64,000 bases of DNA from positions 1,534 through 65,533 of the forward strand of contig FWWN02000701.1 of the NCBI GenBank assembly GCA_900175165.2. The letters run 5' to 3'. The notes beneath the pieces are model-generated. The model ran no database searches. It worked only from the letters and a program-made list of their open reading frames with translations, and was not told where the DNA came from. The translations under genes were made by a program, and so were the position numbers. Numbering within the stretch: the first letter of the stretch is position 1; the number at the start of each line of letters is the position of its first letter. This DNA is from Rhizomucor pusillus. Taxonomy: Eukaryota; Mucoromycota; Mucoromycetes; Mucorales; Lichtheimiaceae. Positions 35,901-48,191 of this stretch are shown here, one piece after another.

Positions 35901-38780
35901 GAGCAGTTTGCAGGGTTAGTTATTCACAATATTGTTTCGTAGGCATTACCATACTGGGGCAATCCAAAGGATCGAAAGACTCTTCGCCAGTTTTGGAGCA
36001 AGAAGCAATTGTACAGCAAAGATGCACCTTTTCATGTTGTCATAACCAGTTATCAGCTTGTCCTTATGGACGTTACCTACTTCCAGCGCGTCAAATGGCA
36101 ATATATGGTTCTTGACGAAGCTCAGGCTATCAAGAGTTCAAGCAGTGCACGATGGAAGCAGCTGCTAGGTTTCCATTGCCGCAACCGGTTGCTACTTACG
36201 GGTACTCCTATCCAAAACAGCATGCAAGGTAATTTTTTAACATACATATCTATATATGGTTCCAGACATTAAATCATTATGATAGAATTGTGGGCCCTGT
36301 TGCATTTTATTATGCCTACGCTGTTCGATTCGCACGAAGAATTCAGTGAATGGTTCTCGAAAGATATTGAAAGCCACGCTGAAAATAAGGGCACATTGAA
36401 CGAGCATCAATTACGGCGTCTGCATATGATTCTGAAACCATTCATGTTGCGTCGTATCAAGAAGAATGTACAGCACGAATTGAGTGAAAAGATCGAAGTA
36501 GAAGTCTACTGTTACTTGACCGCAAGACAGCGTGCGCTGTACGGAGCGCTAAAGGAGAAGATTTCGGTATCCGAGCTACTGGAGAAAGCAACTTCTTTGA
36601 ATGAAGAAAGCATGGACAGTCTTATGAATTTGGTCATGCAATTCCGAAAGGTTAGTTAGCTAGGCTCAGGTCAAATAGTATACCAGTTCTTTGCTAACAA
36701 GTGTCCATTTTCATAGGTGTGCAATCATCCAGAGCTTTTCGAGCGGGCGGATGTTGAAGCTCCATTAGCATTTTGTGCCTTCAGCGAAACCGGCGTTGCT
36801 CTTTCCAAAGAGCCTCGTCTACATTGTCCATATTCATCACGGAGTCATATCAAATACCATATTCCTAAGCGGTTATATCGCAACGGCGGCATTCTGCGAG
36901 TTCCTGGCCCAGAATCTAATGCCGGCTTCTCTACGAGATACCTTGATAATCTGATGAATATTTGGTCACCAGACTATATACACAATTCCATGTTTTCCGA
37001 TGCGCAAGGTATGCTTATCTCAAGGAGCGCAGCAATGGTTCAATAAACAGATCTAACAATTTGGCAGATTCTGCATTTTCTTTCTTGCGCTTTGTGGACA
37101 CATCAGCTCAAGAAGCAAGCTATATGTTTAAGCAATCACTAATAGCACGCTGGATATCTTACTTGGCAATTCGTGATCAACGCGCTAGACGGCGATTTTA
37201 CGTCCGAGATGAAGAAAGGTACAGGCGAAATCAACCCATACTAAAATTGTTCCAATGGCTTACAATTAATTTTGGCGATGATAGCTATCCCGATGCACCT
37301 GTAAACACTTTTGCAAAACTACTCATTTCTGAAGTATCGTCACCTTTATCCTACCATGTTGCCACTTCGGGAAGTATCATGGAAAATTTCATCAACATTG
37401 CTTATCAGAACACGCACATACTTAAACGATTCGATGAGTGCTACATCCCAGGGGTGAGTTATGAAGCTACTACAAAGTCATGTTAGATTATTTACAAAGT
37501 TGATTTGTTGCAGGCGCGATCTGTACCCGTTGACATCTTCTGCTCCGACCGATCCTTTGAAAACGACCAAAACTCTATTCTGTTTGAACCATCAATCCGC
37601 GCCTGTTTCTTTGGTACTCCACAATATATCCACGATAGCATGCGGCAGGAGCAAGCCGAGCTCCACGCTGTCACTAGAAAATCTGACGGCCGAGGTATCA
37701 TGACAGTACCTGTATCAGGGCATGGATTTTCCATGATGAGAGTTCCTGGTAAGTAAATCGGCAGCACAGAAATTGACAATGGTAATGCTTATGGATCGCA
37801 ATCATTCAGCTATGCGCGATCTCATTTTGGATTCCGGCAAGTTGGCAACATTGGACCGTTTGCTTGAGAAGCTCAAGGCGGAAGGCCATCGATGTCTCAT
37901 CTATTTCCAAATGACCAAGATGATTGATCTCATGGAAGAATATCTTGCATACAAGCAATACAAATATCTACGTTTGGACGGTTCATCAAAGATATCTGAT
38001 CGTCGTGATATGGTGCAAGACTGGCAGACAAGGCCAGAAATCTTCATTTTCTTGCTAAGTACCCGTGCTGGCGGTCTTGGTATCAATTTGACGGCAGCAG
38101 ATACCGTTATCTTTTACGATAGTGATTGGAATCCCACTGTCGATCAACAGGTATGTAGTCTACACGGAAAGACGACCCAAAAACGTTTTCCGCCTAACGT
38201 AAACCTCAGGCTATGGACAGAGCTCATCGTCTTGGGCAAACAAAACAAGTGACTGTATACAGGTTAATTACAAAGAATACTATTGAAGAGCGCATTCTGC
38301 AACGGGCGAAACAAAAAGACGAAGTATGTATTACAGAACTGAGTAGTGAATGGAGTTATTGATGGCTTGAACGTTTTATAGATCCAAAAGGTCGTCATTT
38401 CAGGTGGCGAGTTTAAGCAGGTCGACTTCAAGCCAAGAGAAATTGTATCTTTATTGTTGGATGATGAAGGTAAGGATCTGATAGAAAACCGAGTTTATTC
38501 ATATATCAGGTACATTAACTTCTTTTCCAACACAGAGCTGGATAATAAGCTGCAAATGCAATTGAAGCGCAAGGCAGATGAAGAAGAAAAGAAAGGTGGC
38601 AGAACAAACAAGCGTAGCAAGAAGAGTAATACCATGAGCGAAGCAGCTATGGACCGCTTAATGAGCGCTGGAGGAGATGTTTTACCTGAAGATGAGGCGG
38701 CAACTGGAGGAACCAGTGCAAATTCGAAGAAGAAGAGCAGGATTGGCCGCCCAAGAACAAACATTTCGTTTACTGGATAA
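32929..38780 (+). CDS. INO80: INO80 chromatin-remodelling ATPase
   Basis: Catalytic subunit of the INO80 complex, which slides and edits nucleosomes in the nucleus. About 18 introns; roughly 1,600 aa. The N-terminus is Pro/Gln-rich and disordered. Next comes the DBINO/HSA region ([22 protein letters not shown], continuing to [18 protein letters not shown]). The split Snf2 ATPase has Walker A DEMGLGKT at 35726-35749, DEAQ box at 36114-36125 and LLTGTPIQN. The long INO80-specific insert follows, then [21 protein letters not shown] and the [18 protein letters not shown] block near 38210-38260. The tail is basic. The first intron (33214-33273) needs a GC donor. The intron after DFDE is 58 bases, ending at ACATAG near 35374. 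Confidence 0.97.
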
Positions 38781-39406
38781 AGCAGATTCTTATAGCAAAA
38801 ATGCAATAATAATATGTAATTGTTTGGCACATCACTTCACAGCGGATTCCTTTTTTGCTGTGTTCTGAGGATGTGACTATTTCAATCTATATCACAGCAG
38901 TATCCATAGCATGTGGTCAGTTGCCTGGTGTGGCGAACAAAAGAAAGTTTAGTTACTTCGAAACTCGTTACTGTATCTATCCGCGTCTTGCGGACAGTTT
39001 ACGATCCACAACGTTGCATTGATCAAATAAACTCAATGCTTTTTTAAATTTCTATTTTGCGAAGCTCAAAAGTCTTGAGAATTTTGCGAGAGGAAAAGAA
39101 GCATAGTTGCCTGGAGTACTGTATTTCCGAAAACTAAAGTCGCGTTTTGCAGATGCATTTGGCGGACTTGCGAAGCTAAACATGACGCTAATAAACAAAC
39201 CTGTCTAGAAATGTGACAAAGCCATGCCCAGCTCCTCCCCCAAGTGCATGCAAGCCGCGGTGCATAGTTCAGATGGTGAGCATTAAGAACATATTATAGG
39301 AAAAGAATGACACTTACTGAATATCTGTTACTCATTTTCTCAATGGGTGTTTAAATGTGTATCCTATCTATCTGTCGTATGCCATCGACTTATTGTGACA
39401 TCCACA
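38781..39406. other. Intergenic, 0.6 kb
   Basis: Between the INO80 stop and transposase copy 3. AT-rich, no gene recognised. Confidence 0.45.
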
Positions 39407-40321
39407 TCACAAGTGCTCCCTGTTGCAACGTTTATCTAAACTTTTATGAGAGTGCGAGACAAACCCTTCGAAATCGCTCAAAATTATACGATTGCATGCT
39501 TCATTGATTCTGGTCGTGAGTGTCTCCTTCTCCAAGAACCTACTGCGCTTCATGTTGACATGGAAGGCANNNNNNNNNNNNNNNNNNNNNNNNNNNNNNN
39601 NNNNNNNNNNNNNNNNNNNTTCATGTTGACATGGAAGGCAGACTCATCTAGGAAGACACAATTAGTCCTAAAGTCCATATCGCTACCCTCCCATTTGCGA
39701 ACCCAGCCAAGATGCTCTTGAATCGTGGCCTCGCTGTTCCTGTCTACAGGCTGAAACCGGGCCTTCTTAAGTGACAGATTGCACTGCGTCCTCACGAAGT
39801 CATAAACGGTACTCTTAGAGACTTTGAGCCCTTTAAACCTCTGAAGCAGTTGCTCCACCAACTGCTCCAAGACAACCGAAGGGTTCTCATCGACGTACTC
39901 TAGAATGACATTCCTTTACGCTTCGCGAATATGCTATCCGGATTCATCTCATACTGTTTAACCCATCTTTGAGCTGTACGGACATGGATACCTAACTGTT
40001 TTGCGGCAGCTGAGGCACTCAGAACTTTCTCAAACATCAGTTTGAACAACCTGACCTTATCCTGCTCCGTATAGAGCGTGTACGCTCGCTTGACGTATGC
40101 TTCTCTCATGAGAATGTCCACATCCTTCTTTGCAACTTCGGTCTGCATGGTATCTAACCCATGAATGCTTTCGCAAGGAATATTACGCAAATACTGCGTG
40201 TATGAACTTCGCGTTTCAAGAGTACTGCTCTTCGTCGACGACATAGTCCATGGACTCAGGTCTGCCGTATTCGTCGACAGCATTGCCTTGTCCATCTTCA
40301 TAAAAAAAACTGGATTCTCAT
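39407..40321 (-). pseudogene. Tc1/mariner-IS630-like transposase remnant with internal deletion (copy 3)
   Basis: Same family as the copies at 12.7 and 14.7-16.0 kb. The leader is present but shifted by an extra base in a T-run near 40310. The HTH segment (SASAAAKQLGIHVRTAQRWVKQY), the VYDFVRTQCNLSLKKARFQPV block and the first catalytic Asp (CVFLDESAFHVN) are readable. A deletion near 39910 removes the segment between SIFAKRKG and VILEYVDENPS. After the gap at 39570-39619, the sequence jumps straight to the C-terminal part (RFLEKETLTTRINEACN), so the second and third catalytic residues are missing. Not functional as assembled. Confidence 0.8.
39570..39619. other. Assembly gap of 50 N
   Basis: The unknown bases lie inside transposase copy 3. 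The same 20-base word (TCATGTTGACATGGAAGGCA) stands immediately before and after the gap. Confidence 0.99.
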
Positions 40322-40683
40322 CTTGTAATCTGAAATTTCAACCGTAGGATGTGGAAAGCTGGCCTAAACATGTTTACATGCTTTATATACTCTTGGAGGT
40401 GCTAAGCTTTGCATGACAATATCTCCGGAAGACGAACTTAATTTATGGAAAGAGTGTATATTAAAGGTATCGAAAGAGTTGTGGACTGGAGAATAGTCGC
40501 TGTACGTTATTCGGCGAAAACGGAAATATCAGCGTTCATTTCAGGCGTTATTGCCATGTTTCTAGATACAGCGAATAATGATCTAAGCAACTGGTGCTAT
40601 GGCGGAGAAAGGCTCGCGCGGACTTCATGCTGTTGACATTTCTCCAATTCACGCACACACACGTTGTAGGAAGAAGCTGTAAC

Positions 40684-41586
40684 AATGGTAAGTCTTGACA
40701 TGTAGAATCAAATAGGTTCCTGCATCTAACGGTAGACGATCGATATTTGCATAGGCCGACGAGAGCCGGGTGAACTTGCTGCAAGGAGATGCAACTATAC
40801 AACCAGATGATTTGGAGGCAGGAACCCACAACACTTCACGCAATACAAGTGGCAATGTGAATTCACAGCCCAGGAACAATGCCGTCCGAGAATATTTTGA
40901 ACAGTCAAGGTATACTTATACAGAGTCCTGGGCTCGAAACCAGAAGTTTGCTTATGCTCTCAGTACCACATAGCCACCCTGTAGCGGCGTTCTTCTTCTT
41001 GGCTTTCCGGCTAGGCGCATTGCTGATGTATTTGCTAGGCTCTATTTTTACAGACAACTTTACACTTGTATTCGTGGTTACCATCTTACTCCTTGCATTT
41101 GATTTCTGGACAGTCAAGAACGTATCTGGTCGGTTACTGGTCGGTTTGCGATGGTGGAACGAAATACAAGAAGATGGCTCGAACCGCTGGGTGTTTGAAA
41201 GCGCTCATGTAAGTAAACGACAAAGAAGAGCGTGGGAATAAGAAAACTAAGAGCGGCATTGCCCTCAATAGCCCAATCGAAAGAACAATGCTGCGGATTC
41301 CCGACTGTTCTGGACAGTTCTGTATGCAACTCCTGTATTGTGGGCGTTGCTAGCTTTGACAGCTGTATTTACATTCAAGATCTCATGGCTAGTTATCGTC
41401 GTGGTGGCTATCGTACTGAATGTAGCCAATGTGTATGGATACACGCAATGTGATAAGGACGCAAAGAGACGATGGGCAAGCAACATTGCAGCTCAGACAG
41501 CCCTTGGATCACTGGGTAGCACAGCTTCAGGATTGGTTGGCAAGGCTTTCAGCAGTGGACTGGGTCAAATGTTTGGATCTCGATAA
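40684..41586 (+). CDS. TVP23: Golgi membrane protein TVP23 (FAM18 family)
   Basis: Late-Golgi membrane protein linked to vesicle sorting. Four exons (40684-40686, 40755-40909, 40974-41208, 41272-41586) give 235 aa. The family core is clear: SSHPVAAFFFLAFRLGALLMYLLG, DFWTVKNVSGRLLVGLRWWNEI, SRLFWTVLYATPVLWALL and the C-terminal NVANVYGYTQCDKDA. There are four hydrophobic segments. The first exon is only the initiator ATG, spliced with a perfect GTAAGT donor to ADESRVN. The exon 2/3 junction that gives EQSSHPV uses the acceptor at 40973; a nearer acceptor would imply a 37-base intron and lose the conserved SSHP. Confidence 0.92.
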
Positions 41587-41764
41587 GTAGTCATTATTGT
41601 CACAAACGCTTGGACATATCGTCCAGTGCGGTTGAGTCACCCACCAAGATGCTCAATTCATTCTCAGAATAAAGGTTAAGCGTTTACCCGGTATGAATGG
41701 GGCTGTTCAGCCCTGTGGCAGCCCACTGTGGCTTCCTTCCTTTCCAATTTTAAGATATTTAATC

Positions 41765-43748
41765 ATGGCAACGACGGTCTCATCGTCAATGACGACCTCG
41801 TCTATACCTGCATCGTCTTCAAACTCGTCCAACTCTTCTAAACAGAAGCAGGCACCTCGAAAGAAGAAGGCGGCTCGAGCTTGTATTCACTGCCAAAAGG
41901 TTCGTAACTGTTGATTATGCACGGTCCACACTGAATAAAGCCCTTAATTCTAAAGTTGCAACCATGTAGGCTCACCTGACTTGCGACGACTGTAAGCTAA
42001 ACACTTTAATAGCGGTATATTGCAAAAGTCTCACTTCATATTGCTTAATTTGCATTTTCTGTCCTGTGCAGCTCGCCCTTGTCAACGGTGTATCAAACGT
42101 GATCTTGCATCCACCTGCACGGACGGCGCACGTAAAAAGGCAAAGTACTTGCAGGACGTTGAAGGTATATACGAATGGAAAAAATATACAAGTGGACAAG
42201 ATCGACGGATGAGGAAGGGGCAGTATTTGAATTTTGGAGACTCATGTTACGAATATAGAACTTACAGCTGGTGCAACCAGAACGACCGAACATGACCTTC
42301 GATACGGAACGCCGATGAATCTTCCGCAAGCACAAAGTTCAATATCCCCCAACACCAGCATAAGCAGCTCGCTTGTGGACACTCCATCGTTTGGTAAGTT
42401 ACGCTGCTCGTCGCTCGTAATATTAAGTTGCTCACATTTTTGCAGGCACTCCGGCGAATTTGATGGATACTATGGGGCTGGACAACTATAACTATGGATT
42501 CGGATCATCGGCCGCAAATCTAGAATACTCGATTTTGTCGAACATGCTCGGCACAAACACGATGGATCCATTCCTTGGTCAATCGACGAACGCTGTCTCA
42601 CAACCGAATGTGCAGCCGAACTTACCTAATATGCCTATATGGACACCTCCTCCACAGCAGAATACCACAGGAACGCCGGACTCTTCTGGTAGTCCGATGC
42701 GCACGCAGTCGGCCGATATAATGGCTGCATTCAATCCTGGTATTGGTGATCCAGCCTTATTCCCGGCTGATCCACTGCCACAGCAGTTACAGTCACAGCA
42801 ACGGCAGCAGCAGCAGCAACCACAACAACAACAGCAGCCACAACCGCAGCAGCAACAGCAGCCGATGAATGCGACGCCGGGGATGTCATCACTGCTTTCT
42901 TACGGCGAGGGCGCCGTGATAGCCAAGGTGGAGAGTCCGGGCACACCATCGGGCACAAGTATGGTAAAACGGAGGCAGCAGAACGTTACACCTGAGTCTG
43001 TGTACGCGAGTGCGAACAAGCCGTTCAGCTACGCAGAAGGCTACCATTACCTGATTAATTACGTGCGCCAAAAGTAAGTCTCCTTTCTTGATTATGCATG
43101 AATTGCAATTTTAACTGTATAACTGTCGGTAGGATGGGTAAAGAGGATCTTATGCGCATCAGTCGAGCGCTGGCGCTCTTTCGGCCGAGTGTGTTAGCTT
43201 CTATGATGAACCTTACTGAGGATGATCTGATATTCACTGAAAAATGTTTACAACGCATGCTATTGGAGTACGAGAAACTTATCAGCTACTCAGGAACACC
43301 AACGGTCGTGTGGCGTCGAACGGGCGAAATCGCTCTCGTGGGCAAAGAATTTTCGTTGCTGACGCAATGGTCCCGAGAAACGCTTCTGGGCAAAAAGACT
43401 TACATTTATGAGGTACGAATATCGCGAAAAGGAAAACGAACCCTGTTCTCGGCTTATTTAGTTTGCATCGTAGCTCATGAGCAATAACTCGGCTGTCGAG
43501 TACTGGGAAAAATATGCCCTGCATGCCTTTGACAACACAGATTCAGCAGTGTACAGTTCGTGTATACTCTTGAGTCCCACGAAACGTGTTGTACCCTGTA
43601 CTTTTTGCTTCACTATCAAGCGTGATATATTCGATCTACCTAGCGTTATTGTCGGCAACGTAAGTAGGACGATGATCTATATTTCTCGGAACTGGTTATA
43701 CAGATAATTTACCATTTATGTCCATAGTTCTTGCCCATCTTGAGTTAG
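41765..43748 (+). CDS. ERT1: Zn2Cys6 and PAS transcription factor, ERT1/AcuK/RDS2 type
   Basis: DNA-binding regulator of the family that switches on gluconeogenic genes during growth on non-sugar carbon. Eight exons (41765-41899, 41970-41991, 42072-42174, 42268-42393, 42447-43073, 43133-43412, 43474-43659, 43728-43748) give 499 aa. The six-Cys cluster reads ACIHCQKAHLTCDDSRPCQRC then CTDGARKKAKYL; its centre is encoded by a 22-base exon. A Ser/Asn/Gln-rich middle with poly-Gln follows, then the conserved GYHYLINYVRQK...MGKEDLMRISRALALFRP segment and a PAS-like domain (PTVVWRRTGEIALVGKEF). It ends VIVGNFLPILS. Confidence 0.92.
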
Positions 43749-43796
43749 AAAACGAGCATTGCTGATTTTTGTCTCCCTGTTCCCGTCTCTCTCGCC

Positions 43797-43797
43797 C

Positions 43798-43845
<48 letters not shown>
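43797..43845. repeat. Compound (TC)n(AC)n microsatellite
   Basis: A run of TC repeats passes directly into a run of AC repeats in the 3' region after the ERT1-like gene. Further TC-rich sequence continues to about 43905. No gene is needed to explain the open frame across it. Confidence 0.95.
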
Positions 43846-43848
<3 letters not shown>

Positions 43849-44058
43849 CATCCTCTCTTTATCTCTTCATGTCTCTCTCTACCTCTCTCTATTGTCCTTT
43901 CTAGATTGAAGAAAAACACAAAATTAATTGTAGCCCATGTATCATCGAGTTTTTCTATTTCTTCCCTCTCTTGCATTTTGTATTCTTCATTTTTCTTTGA
44001 CTTTCTCTTCCAGCATTAATACACGCGTATTTTATTTTCGCAGTTTGAACAAGCAACG

Positions 44059-46655
44059 CTATGGTTCATCCATACTCATCATAGTATCCAATGGCGGGTT
44101 ACGCATTTCCTCCGCGATTTTATCAATTAGTTTCTCGGTGGCTAGTGTGTGCCGGATGTCCAGCGACCTGCGAGCATAATCCAGCGCCGCTTGATATTCA
44201 TGCAATGCAAGTAAGACCTACAAATACTCATTAGACATGCAGGAAAATGTGTTTTCCTGGTTCTGCGCACGGACCTGTGCCATCAACTCGAGCACAACCG
44301 GGTTATACGGATGCAAACGGAGAGCTTCTTGCAGCAACGCTTTTGCTTGTGCATACTGCTGCATGCCTTGATACGCTGTAGCCATGCCAACCCTTTCATT
44401 ACATTCGTTCAAGCAATGTCTTAGTCGACACATATATAGAATTTAACGGTTTTGGGTCACTTACCATCCCAAATACGATCGTCTGTCTGCGATGATACAG
44501 TTTGCAAAGTGTACTTTGGCTCGTATCCAGTTTTCTTTCTCTGTCTCTTCATATCCCAATAAATGGTGACCGTACGACCGTGAAGGGTCAAGCTCCACAG
44601 CTTTTTGAAACCATTTCAAGGCTTCGTTTCCTGCGCGTGCATTTTTGCTCCAGTTACCAGCTGCAATGTACGCCTCGTAAAGATGTGAGCGGTTCCCTTT
44701 CATCATGTATGCCAGTAAATTGAGCTCTCGTTCTTTCTCCAGATACCAGAGGCACGTCGAATACAAGGGCACGCCTTTGCAGAACCAAGGTGCAACGAGT
44801 ATTCCCCTCCGGAAAAATACAACGGCCTGAATATATGTTATCAATTTCTTGGCTGTTGCTACTACTAGTTTGCCAACTTACATCTTTGTAGTTGCTGACG
44901 TCGTAATATGCCTTTCCTAAAAGATAGAGGACGGAGGGTGTATCGTACTGTTGATCGTCCAGCCTTTGCAATTCAAGCACAGCTTTTTGAGACTGATGGA
45001 AGGATTGATAGAAATATCCGGTGGCAAGTGTTTTGATTACATGCAAGATATTGTTCATGGCTTTCAGTATTATTTCCTTTGCAGACTTGTCAGCACCATG
45101 CGAGACTGACTCTGTTTGATTGATGTTGAAGTATGCAAGTAGGGATGAATCGCCTTTAGAACTCTACACGAAGATTTGTCAATCATCAATTTTTTTCCTG
45201 TTTTAGAAACTGCCATCTTTACCTCGTTCTTCTGGACATTTGTCAAGCTTTGAGTGTTTGACGGTGTTTGTTTCTATATAATAATCAGAAATTGTCTGAT
45301 ACAGTCCATTACCCACAAATACCTTGACTCTTCGTAGTCTTTCTTTGATGTTTTTCTGATCCTGTCGACTAGAACACAACACATTGATCGTCAGCAAATC
45401 AGGTATTCTACTAACCTATAAAACATACTTTTCGATCTCATTATCAAAGACTGGGCTGATGGGTCTTGGTGGTTTATCCATGCTAGGTACTTCAACGTCC
45501 ATTTCCGCATCAAGATTTTCTGTTGATAATTGCACTTGCAATTTTTGCGGTTTATCTTCGGCAGGGCGCTTATGTAACCCATGCTTATTTTTGTAAGACT
45601 GCTCCTCGCTGTCTTTGCGGATATCCTCGCTCAACATCGCAATGCGCTCGTCTTTGGCCAATTCAATCTCTCCTCTGCCGTCGGAAAATGAGAACAATGA
45701 GCAATGCTTTTGAACTCATATCCTGATGATATCAAATTTTTACCTTGGTACATCCAATACGGATTCTTGGTGCTGTCTGGATACGAGAGCGCGCAAGTGC
45801 TGCAGAGTGGCCTCTTGAAAATCGTCGCGTAGAAATGGCATGTGAAGTGTATCGCTTGAAGCGTATGATGATAATTTTGTGGCGGTATGGAGGGTTGTCT
45901 TTGAAGGTATCGGGTATCCAGGTAAAAATGGGTCGGGAGAGCGCTCAAGAGATGTGGAGCTCGGCAAGTCTTTGAAAACGTTATCTGCAATATCGACAGC
46001 ATTCAAGCTGGGAACGTCAGGTGCGATGTCACATATCAAATTGTATGCTGAAAGTTTGAATGCGTTGTCCGTAAGACTTTGGAAGAGATACTTGCTCGAA
46101 GCATTGATATTATCGACTTTTGCGGATAATTCACCCATTAGCTTTAGCAATGACGCTCTGCAGGGTACACGCGTGCGTGTTGTTACACTGGCGAGGTCTG
46201 AAAAAAGAAAGTGTGAAGCGCATAAGCATGATTTGCAGATCTCGTTTTTTATCCATCCAGTCCAGCTCACCATCTCCCCAAAAGTGCTTATTTGGCATGG
46301 TTTTGTCATACAGATTCAGGGCTGTGATTAGCGCCTGCGCACCTTCGTTCCATATGTAACGTCGCCCTTCCACATTCTCTTCCAGTTTGCCCAATTCCAA
46401 ACAGCTCTTTGCAAACAAGTTTAGGCTCGGTATTGTTCTGGCATTTTTGAGTACTCGATAGCTGGCCGTGTAATCTTGAAGAACGAAAAGGCATTTTGCG
46501 TACAGGAATCGGTAGTCCTCATTGTCTTTTTCCAAAGCGTAAAGCCGTTCGGCCAGTACCAAAGCGTTGTCATAATCGAAATCATCGAGATCTCTGTAAA
46601 CTAGGGCCATTAACACCCACGCCTCGACTGAATTTCCACTCGAAGCGTCGCTCAT
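44059..46655 (-). CDS. CDC27: Anaphase-promoting complex subunit 3 (CDC27), TPR protein
   Basis: Scaffold TPR subunit of the APC/C ubiquitin ligase that binds Cdc20/Cdh1 tails. Multi-exon, start MSDASSGNSVEAWVL, stop at 44061-44059. N-terminal TPRs: YRFLYAKCLFVLQDYTASYR and LFAKSCLELGKLEE. A long acidic and Ser/Pro-rich middle follows. The C-terminal TPR array starts at VLELQRLDDQQYDTP. Family-specific features include LWYLEKERELNLLAYMM, EAYIAAGNWSKNARAGNEAL, FQKAVELDPSRSYGHHLLGYE and ALLQEALRLHPYNPVVLELM. Order and repeat sequence fit APC3 better than APC8 or APC6. The first intron runs from a GTGAGC donor after WGD into DLASVTT near 46200. Confidence 0.88.
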
Positions 46656-47267
46656 GGTGGAGAATGGCCAAGATCAATTGTAGTATGTTAGGAACAGGTC
46701 GCGCGGCATTTTCGAAAACTGTGAAGACTTTCAATCTCCGGCAGTCTGTGGGTTCCAGTCAATGCAATTCATGCATGTCAGCGCTTACTGTGCACAAAAG
46801 TTAAAAGCAAGGAATTCAAATCGATGATTTCAGCTGCCTATCGCCATTTGACGTAACTGGTCACGGCACTTTCGAGCGTTCCTGGATTGATACATGTTTG
46901 TGTATGTACATATTAAATAACGAATCCAGCAAAATACTTCTGCCCTGAAGTCAATCCAGTTATCATTTAACAGGCCGAGGCTTTACATTGAATTAATGGC
47001 GAGGCAGTAGAGGCAAAAATCAGGTCATGAGACAGGTCAGATAAGAGTTTAAAATCTCAAGTGTCCCTCTCTCAAAAGGAATTAACTAAACATACGTGGA
47101 CGAACGTTTAACAGCAGATCGATCTGAAACCGCCTTCCGTCTATTCAATGACTCTTCCTGATACTGGCGTCTAGTTAGGATTTGTTGAAAGGGAAGGGTT
47201 TTAAGAGTATAGTACTTGATGAATTATAACTAACGGTTCTTCGTAATAGCAGAAGTGTAATTTCATA
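46656..47267. other. Intergenic, 0.6 kb
   Basis: Upstream of CDC27 and downstream of calcipressin, both on the minus strand. No coding signal recognised. Confidence 0.45.
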
Positions 47268-48139
47268 TTATTCGTGAATCGGGGGTCTTGGTGTGTGTAG
47301 TATAGTCGCTCGAGGGAAAGGTTTGTTTGGTTTCCTTTTTGATATATCCATATCCTCTTGATCTGATGAGCTGTCCCAGTTTTGCACCGTGATCTGTGGT
47401 AGGTGTTCGTTTTCATCATTGTCGTCTTGCCCAACAATTTTGAGCATGACCCTTTTACTACCGGCGTTGTTTTGCTTTCTCTCAGTATCTTCAGGATTTT
47501 CCAAAGAAAAGTTTTCGAGGTCACCAATATCATCGTCGGACATATCTGCAATTGCGTGTGTTAAATCTGATGCCAATACGGCTGTGTTTGGTGGTGATTC
47601 TCGTGTTTGCTGCCAATCCTCGCAAGGTGACCCCGGAGGAGATATTAAAAAATTGCGTTCGGCTTCGGGTACTTTGAGCAGGAAATTGGTAGGATCTTGA
47701 TTGATGGGGTTATGCTACGTAACCGCATATGCAGAGTAGATTGCCGTCAATTGGAGGGTTAAAGGTAATGCGTTATGCAACAAACCTGGCCGTAGTATAC
47801 GCGTAACCTCTTTTGGTTCGAGAAACCTTCCGCCAATGGCTCGTTGCTGACACGAACTTTCTCGGCAACTACTTCGCCGTTAGGTGCTTGCTGCTCCTCC
47901 CAATATAGTGTTGACATATCAAGCGACCCTTTTGCTTCCATCGCGTTCGCAGTGACATCATACACGATCATCAATCGGCCGAATCCTTTCATGACCACAA
48001 AAGCATAGATGGATCCGAAATCTTGGAAGATATCTTTTATAGACTCTACGGCTGTCTTACTATGAAAGAAAGACTTGGGTATATCCGGTACAAGCAGTGT
48101 ATTTGTCGCTATAGATTGTCCTTGATCGGTGTCAATCAT
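47268..48139 (-). CDS. RCN1: Calcipressin (regulator of calcineurin)
   Basis: Binds and modulates the Ca2+/calmodulin phosphatase calcineurin. Two exons (48139-47786, 47714-47268) give 266 aa. An RRM-like N-terminal fold spans DIFQDFGSIYAFVVMKGFGR to KRLRVYYGQ. The signature FLISPPGSP follows soon after the intron; its Ser residues are the usual phosphorylation/inhibition site. An acidic linker leads to the C-terminal basic/Pro motif PRATILHTPRPP. The start lies only 52 bases after the DNA ligase stop on the same strand, so its promoter probably overlaps ligase coding sequence. Confidence 0.93.
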
Positions 48140-48191
48140 GCTTTACAGTGAGATGGAAAAAAGACTAGGGCGTTCCAGGGTTTCATGCAAC

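Noticed and set aside
40910..40946. A 37-base intron in TVP23
   Set aside because: The acceptor at 40973 gives a 64-base intron and restores the conserved SSHP sequence.
43759..44019. Ser/Leu/His-rich open frame
   Set aside because: It is the translation of the TC/AC microsatellite.
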